From: Termitomyces sp. T153
Lineage: Eukaryota; Basidiomycota; Agaricomycetes; Agaricales; Lyophyllaceae
DNA length: 64,000 bases
Assembly: GCA_018296165.2 (NCBI GenBank)
Contig: JACKQL020000080.1
Location: forward strand, 1-64,000
Direction of reading: 5' to 3'
The notes below the pieces were generated by a model, which searched no databases, had not been told where the DNA came from, and worked only from the letters and a program-made list of their open reading frames with translations. This document shows positions 58,520 to 64,000 of this stretch, piece after piece (position 1 is the stretch's first letter; every line of letters begins with the position of its first letter). Position numbers and translations under genes: made by a program.

Positions 58520-58860
58520 GTAGCGGGCGTTGCGGCCAAACAGGGCGCCCTTCACGGATGAAATTTAAAAAAAGGGGTAACATGTAAATAAAAAAAAATT
58601 ATAACATACACAATGGATCGTAAGGTGAGCTAAGAGAAGGAAACAGGATCGTAACCAAAAGGAATAGATGCTGCAGAAGGATGATCTAGGCAAGATGTTG
58701 AGTTGCAAGTGCTATGGACGACGGAAACAAAAGAGAAAAAAAAACAATAATTAAAACGGGCCGTCCGGACCGGAAAATGTGACCACTTATCTGAATCAAC
58801 CTTTGAACGTTTTTTTCGATAGTCTCCAAGAACCCACTACTAAAGTAGCGGGAATTTCTA
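58520..58860. repeat. pair of BTB-family end modules in opposite orientation
   Basis: 58,520-58,565 (plus) reads GTAGCGGGCGTTGCGGCCAA...GATGAAATT, the C-terminal end of the family. 58,860-58,770 (minus) reads the hairpin CCCGCTACTTTAGTAGTGGG and the spacer GGTTGATTCAGATAAGTGGT. These copies keep CpG, unlike those at 52.9-57.6 kb. About 200 bp without coding sequence lies between them. Confidence 0.65.
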
Positions 58861-59487
58861 TCAAAGTTGTGACCGAACGGAACCCTAAGTGTAACGCTAA
58901 CACCCGTCGATGTATATCTGCATTCCCCTTCATTAATCTGATTGCTAAATACATGGCTTCGTAGATCAGAGCCCGCGAGAACGGAAAGGGTCAGTAGAGT
59001 GTGTACCATCTCACCCGATACTTTACCAGTAACTCCCGAACGCATTTCCTTCTTTGTAAGTAGTGACTTTCACTACGTCAAAACGCCCACTTACGCCGTA
59101 TGTGTATATTAGGTTTCGCTTTATCACTTACGCCGGCATAAGTCTGTAGTTTATCAAGGCATTCCCTATGCGCTAATAGGATTTCAATACCGGGCTTTTC
59201 CCTCAAAGTACTTACTGTAGTGCAGCGTGCATCTGACATTTGTGGAGATAGGTCACGATCTCTATATCTATACCACATGCTCTCGGGCCATGGGGTCATT
59301 TAACGGATCTGGCTCCGGCCTGAATATCGCCCCTAACGCACCTGACGACAGCGACAGCCATTGTCTCGGCAGTTCATTACCTACAGTCGCTTCTTTGAGA
59401 TCATCGATTTCTGTCGATTTCTACCAGGGGCGTCTTTTAAAGGAGCGTATCAAGGTGCCGTGCCGCCTCAACTAGGTGCACTATACG
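58861..59487. other. intergenic region upstream of the P450 relic
   Basis: CpG content is normal again, which marks the end of the repeat region. An open frame at 59,227-59,475 on the plus strand has no domain that I recognise and is probably chance. Direct repeats of CACTTACGCCG occur near 59,090 and 59,126. Confidence 0.4.
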
Positions 59488-62032
59488 ATGCTTACACTCT
59501 TTGCTGGAAGCCTTGTTCTGGTCACCGTTGCTTGGATAATATCCCCATTCCTATGGCAACTTCTCATCGACCTCGGCAATTTTCCTGGTCCCAAGCCTGA
59601 ATCTTTTCTCAAGGGTACGCATTGCCCAGTCTCGTCTAGTATTCATCAATTGATCGGCCTCCTATATAGGCAATCTCGGACAGTTATTCGACCCATATTC
59701 TGGCTGGTCGTTCATCGGTGGAATTTCTCGACAATGTATGGATTTTATTTCATGATTCTGTCGACCCAACGCGACCAGTCGGCAGAGTTATTAGAATCCA
59801 TAGGGCATTCGGCGTAGGTCAACTATCATTTCTGTGCTGCAGACTTTTTCTGACCTTTGTCTGATTTTGACAACCAAAGTATCTATATATTTATGATATC
59901 AAAGCGACGCACAGTATAATAGTCAAGGCCAAATTGCACTTTCAGCTATGTAGAATCTCGATGATTCAAGATGACATCAGGACCATGAATTTTTCCAAGA
60001 AACCGCTGCTTTATTTGCGTATGTCAGATTAACTTTTGACTGGTTCTAGAATCTCGACCACAATCACAGGTTCAACATCTTGCTTTCGGCGGTGGGTTCT
60101 TATCTTCACATGGTTGGTTGTCCTTGGAAAGCCATGGGTGGCCAGTTGAAATAAATCTGGCATAGGTGAAGTTCATAAAAGACAGTGAAAAATGTTAAAT
60201 CCAGTCTTTTCCACTGCGCATTTACGCATTTTGAGTGCGCTTTCTTTTTTTGTGTAACACTTGATTCCGAAAAAAACAATGTCTGGTCTCCGTGACTGAT
60301 AACGTGGCAAGAAAGGTATGAAAGTCCCCGTTCGCCATAGTTGACCGCAATATTCGCATTACTATCTAGCTTGAATCAGCCATTACGGCCAGACTCAGTA
60401 GAGGTCCCCGAGAGGTCATCTTTCTATCGCCTGTCATGTACCTCTTACGAGTCATCCTGAATCCATCAGATTGATATTTTGCACTGGATCAGTCGTGCTG
60501 CGCTGGAAATCATTGGGCAAAGTGCCCTCGGTTACTCTTTTGATCCACTGGTGGAAGGTGCAAAACCTCACCCCTTTGGAGCGGCAAAAGAATTTAGGTA
60601 TGTCACTTACTGCTTTTGGAAGTTGTTTCTCATTGCTGAATCTCCGTGCAGTCCGGCGACAGATGATCTCCTATTTTTGCGGGAGTATCTTCTTCAAAAC
60701 CTCATCAAGATTGGCCCTCCGTACTTTCGGAGGTTCATCATAGATCATTGTCCTTGGAAAACCCCCCGGAGAATCCGTGATGTCATTGACACGATGGACC
60801 GCGTTACCACACATATCTTCGAAGAGAAGAAAAGGGCTTTAGCATCTGTGCCCAGTGAGTCATTATCAAAGTAGGACGGTCATGCAGCCGAGAAGGACCT
60901 TATTGCTATTCTCAGTAAGAGTCAACCAGACTCATATTTTACTTTGTCAATGACATTTTACAAAAGTGAAGGCAAATATGAACACTAATGAGGAAGACAG
61001 GTTACCGGACAAGGAAGTGTTAGCCCAAGTGAATATCATAAATTGATTCCAGCGAGCAGTCGTTGAACCATATCAATTACTTATTTTAGATGTCGTAAGA
61101 CTTCGCCAATGTATATCGGTATCGTATTCAAGTTGATAGTCATATCAGGACATTTGCTTTCGCGGGCACAGATACTACTTCTAATGTCCTTGCCCAAATC
61201 TTGCACCTTCTCTCGTACCGGCCGGAAATCCAGGACAAGCTTCGCGACGAAATCACCACAATACTCGGGGACCACATGGAATCGGACAAATCCTACGATG
61301 AATTGATGTCGCTCCCTCTTATGGATGCAGTTTGTCGGGAAACTTTGCGTCTGTGAGGTATCCAACTTCACGACGGAGTATATTCTCATCTTTCCGTTAT
61401 AGTCATCCACCAATTACCTTCGTCACACGAGTGTAGGTGCTACTATTCTTCTCAGGCAGGCTTAACATCTGCTATCTGATATAGTGCTACCAAAGACTAC
61501 ATCTTGCCCCTTTCCGTTCCGATTGAAGGACTCGATAATCGCAACATGAAATCGATCTTTGTTCCTGCGGGCACTAAACTCTTTGTTTCCATTCGTGACA
61601 TCAACCGCGACCCTACGTTGTCGGGGCCCGATTCTTTCGAGTGGAAACCTGAACGATGGATTTCTCGAAAGCTCAGACAGTATATGATGCGCGTGTTCCC
61701 GGCGTCTACTCTCACATGTTCGTACAACATATTCTCAAAAGGTTGTTTAATATCTTTTTTCCTAGAATGACTTTTCTCGGTGGCGCGCGTGCTTGTATTG
61801 GATTTAAATTCTCGGAGCTGGAGATAAGTGCGTGATAGAACGACAACGCGTTTTTCACGTAGTCATAATAACCATTTTCCATTCATAGGTTGCATTGGCC
61901 AGGTTAATTTCCAGGCTTCGCTTCTCCCCTTCTGGAAAAGATATTGTTTGGGAGATGAGTGGAATATCAACACCCACTGTTAAAGGATTTCCTGGACAAC
62001 CTCGACTACCGATTACAATTGAGATAGTGTGA
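59488..62032 (+). pseudogene. cytochrome P450 monooxygenase, degenerate
   Basis: Exon 1 (59,488-59,614) has a membrane anchor (LTLFAGSLVLVTVAWIIS) and the Pro hinge FPGPKPESFLKG. A 55 nt intron follows, then GNLGQLFDPYSGW. The next ~700 bp are barely recognisable. From 60,479: SRAALEIIGQSALGYSFDPL and a CPWKTPRRIRDVIDTM block, with an in-frame TAG at 60,872 followed in frame by DGHAAEKDLIAIL. The I-helix FAGTDTTSN (about 61,155) and the K-helix ETLRL (about 61,338) are intact. PERW (about 61,650) is followed by a frame shift. The heme loop FLGGARACIGFKF (about 61,768) has its Cys. The end is FPGQPRLPITIEIV. At least six GT-AG introns are visible. The domains fit large agaricomycete P450 families. 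Oxygen-binding and heme residues survive, but the stop and frame shift argue against function. Confidence 0.85.
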
Positions 62033-62339
62033 AAATCTATGTAAACTTTACCTTCCTTTCCCCGGTGCATTTTGAATCCTATGCTCCATACTAGGCTGTG
62101 TTCACGGCTGTAGCTACGTCATCCGTACAAGAGCATTCCCTATTTGTCCAGTAGTGCGCCCACAATTTCTGAAACTTGATTATCATATATTCTGTCACTG
62201 CGCACTTTGCTTATCTGCTGCCTGGTCATGTATTCTGTGACTGCAATTTTGGATGGTGTGGAAAAGCTTGAAAGCTGGATTGGGATTGGACACGTGGACA
62301 TAGTTTCATGTGATAAAACTTTTTGGCTCTTCATTCCAG
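62033..62339. other. intergenic / possible first exon of the next gene
   Basis: It should hold the start of the membrane-protein gene. ATG codons at 62,228 and elsewhere could be joined by splicing to the acceptor TTCATTCCAG at 62,330-62,339, but I cannot fix the donor. Confidence 0.35.
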
Positions 62340-63069
62340 CGGCGTCGCGACTTGTCTGCCTCGAACCTCAGTCTCGGTCACTCCTTGATGTCTGTACGAC
62401 CAAACTCAGCACAGCATGCGATCCGACAACTGAAATTGGTCTTACCGGGAGGGGTGATCACTTATTATCTTGGGACCCTGCATGAGTTTTGGCGAGTAAC
62501 TCAGTTTGAGGACTCGTGGGGCCGGTATGTAGATCCTTGATACTTCGGAGATGACTTGACTTTGCTTGCTCTGGTAAATCGTAGAACTGCTGCATTTGGA
62601 GCTTTGGTACTCGGTATCACCACCATTATGCTGTTTATCTATGTGTTGTTAACTCCCTGGATCAAGGGAGTGGAGCCCAACGTATGTTACTGACACTCAA
62701 TATTACGTCTGCCCTGATTGCAAGATTGTCGATAGTACCGTTCATGGCGGGAGTCAGGGATTTTGTCCTCGGTGATACCTGTAAGTAGCTGATTCAGGTT
62801 ATATTCTCTCAAGGTCTCCAGTGAAGTTCACAAGCCATCTATTTAGATCCTTACAACCACAATTGTCGTAGGCTTGCTATTTTTGGTGGTAACACTTGGT
62901 CAGTGGACAGGTCTGGGATACTTGAGAGGTACTATCGGTGGTAAGGACTCCTTTTCAGCTGCTCGAGGGATCTAGATTCAATCCACGCATCTTATCAGCT
63001 ATCGCTCTCTACGTGCTCATATTTGGACTTCTCGGTCTGGTTCCGGTACCAAAAGTACACCGTACATGA
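62340..63069 (+). CDS. multi-exon integral membrane protein, unknown function
   Basis: The exons I can join are 62,340-62,524, 62,585-62,681, 62,736-62,780, 62,847-62,940 and 62,999-63,069, all with GT-AG borders and matching phase. The protein has a soluble start (RRRDLSASNLSLGHSLMSVR) and then GGVITYYLGTLHEFW. Three or four hydrophobic segments follow: ALVLGITTIMLFIYVLL, then ILTTTIVVGLLFLVVTLG, then IALYVLIFGLLGLVPVP. A loop between the first and second carries KGVEPNYRSWRESG. It ends PKVHRT. The 5' end is unsure: the acceptor at 62,339 suggests an upstream exon with the start codon, or translation may begin at the internal ATG in SLMSVRPN. It resembles conserved fungal membrane proteins without known role; I do not name a family. 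Confidence 0.75.
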
Positions 63070-63350
63070 TCATGCACGACTAAGGACTTTTGATTTCAAT
63101 CTTGTTTTATTATCATTTACATTCCGTTCCATTAGTGTGCATGCAACATACTTCTGCAACCTATAACCGATGGTTTAGATAGACAAGTTCACTGTCACAT
63201 ATTCATGTCATGCCATATAATGCGATTGTCTTAATCGGGATCTCAACACAATCTAGACAAAGCACACGTGATGGTGATGGCTGGATCATTGCCACTATCG
63301 CCGCTGCGCTGCCTTGCTTAGTACAGCTTTCCTTGACACCGTCAGGCCTC
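63070..63350. other. intergenic, promoter side of the last gene
   Basis: A short region without coding pattern between two plus-strand genes. The sequence before ATG 63,351 is pyrimidine-rich (CAGCTTTCCTTGACACC). Confidence 0.4.
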
Positions 63351-64000
63351 ATGTACAACAATGCTTTTGGGTCCCCACCAATTACAAACAACCCATTCAT
63401 AACTGATCCTACTGATGCTCAGTCACGCTTTCCCGATCTTTCGACTGGATCATCCGGCACTCAGAGCTCATGGTCTCAAATCCCTACCAATGCCGGAATA
63501 GGATATCAGCAATCCCAGGGCATGTTTCAGCATCCTTCATTTCAACAGCAGCAGCTTCAGCCATCGCCTGGTTACACCCATTCAACAGGTTATAATCCAT
63601 CCCAAGGCATCGCGCCACAGCCGACAGGCTTGCCGTTCCAGCCGACAAGCTCTTTCGGCCAGCAGCTTGCTGCAAGCATGAGCGGGACGGGCTACGGTTA
63701 TCTACAAGTACAGACAGCGCCACCACAACAGCAACCGTATCCACCTGCACAGCAGCAGCTACAGAATCCTGGCTATCTCTCGCGATTCGATCCGTACGCA
63801 TCGATCGGACAAGGGTGGTCTGGTGAAAGTCAGTCGCAGGCTCCGGTACAGCAGAACCAAAGTTATCTGCAGTCCCACGGGAATAGCCTCGTCAGCTCAT
63901 CGACGTCGTCACCATCCGGACTTTCACACCCAAGAGAGTACCTTCGTACGCATAAAACGGAGATTGAAGCTTGGGACACGTATGCTTGGAAGCAGTTGTT
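63351..64000 (+). CDS. Gln/Pro-rich protein with NPF motif, 5' part
   Basis: The frame is open from ATG 63,351 to the window end (216 codons) with no stop, so the gene continues. The start MYNNAFGSPPITNNPFITDP holds an NPF tripeptide, the motif bound by EH domains of endocytic proteins. Then follows a low-complexity part rich in Gln, Pro, Ser, Gly and Tyr (HPSFQQQQLQPSPGYTHSTG), and the end is more ordered and charged (SHPREYLRTHKTEIEAWDTY). The pattern (NPF, Q/P-rich, then a conserved helix) would fit an adaptor in clathrin-mediated endocytosis, but this is inference from one motif. Codon use and CpG are normal. It was chosen as real because of its length, its clear ATG and its coding bias. 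Confidence 0.75.
   Translation, partial: MYNNAFGSPPITNNPFITDPTDAQSRFPDLSTGSSGTQSSWSQIPTNAGIGYQQSQGMFQHPSFQQQQLQPSPGYTHSTGYNPSQGIAPQPTGLPFQPTSSFGQQLAASMSGTGYGYLQVQTAPPQQQPYPPAQQQLQNPGYLSRFDPYASIGQGWSGESQSQAPVQQNQSYLQSHGNSLVSSSTSSPSGLSHPREYLRTHKTEIEAWDTYAWKQL

Noticed and set aside
58686..59045. Minus-strand ORF of 119 codons
   Set aside because: No domain and no start context; it overlaps a BTB-family end module.
59227..59475. Upstream ORF taken as an extra N-terminus of the P450
   Set aside because: A stop separates it from the anchor at 59,488, and P450s of this type start with the membrane anchor.

Overview
The window looks like a transposon-rich chromosome segment of an agaricomycete (mushroom-forming basidiomycete) fungus. 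Evidence: genes split by many 50-60 nt introns, a basidiomycete-type sesquiterpene synthase, a multi-intron P450 relic, an SRPK-like kinase relic, a BUB1-type checkpoint kinase, and chromodomain Ty3/gypsy retrotransposons. I cannot name the species.

Layout. 1-2,221: one end of a repeated element with a ~0.93 kb LTR-like boundary and a multi-exon gene that leaves the window. 2,222-4,260: an LTR fragment and a MITE with ~100 bp terminal inverted repeats. 4,273-6,236: decayed SRPK-like kinase. 6,549-10,163: intact four-exon BUB1/Mad3 kinase (minus strand). 10,773-11,150: tyrosine-recombinase relic. 11,947-13,213: intact five-exon sesquiterpene synthase (minus), followed by its inverted, broken copy (13,700-14,824, plus). 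14,825-52,900: a nest of retrotransposons. 52,900-58,860: several relics of a BTB/POZ-domain gene family in both orientations, with a shared hairpin-bearing boundary. 59,488-62,032: cytochrome P450 pseudogene. 62,340-63,069: multi-exon membrane protein of unknown function. 63,351-64,000: 5' part of a Gln/Pro-rich protein.

The nest can be resolved base by base. An old gag-bearing element (F) is split at 17,809/51,251 by a chromovirus (D, 17,810-51,250; 370 bp LTRs, TSD TGAAG). D is split by element A (21,755-32,907, minus strand), by element B (33,112-48,125, TSD CTCTG) and by a ~1.1 kb solo LTR-like copy of the left-edge repeat (49,128-50,237). B's right LTR is split by element C (40,818-47,230, TSD GGAGC). 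A, B and C share one LTR family (~1.08-1.19 kb, conserved TATATAAG on the minus strand). A keeps a full but stop-riddled gag-PR-RT-RH-IN-chromodomain. B and C are internally deleted. All three carry an antisense coding region next to their 3' LTR. A, B, D and F are nearly free of CpG and their stops are mostly CGA-to-TGA or CAG-to-TAG changes. C is still CpG-rich with near-identical LTRs, so it is the youngest insertion.

Host genes that look functional are BUB1, the terpene synthase, the membrane protein and the Gln/Pro-rich protein. The terpene synthase and the P450 relic are ~46 kb apart with the nest between them, so a former terpenoid cluster is possible but not shown.
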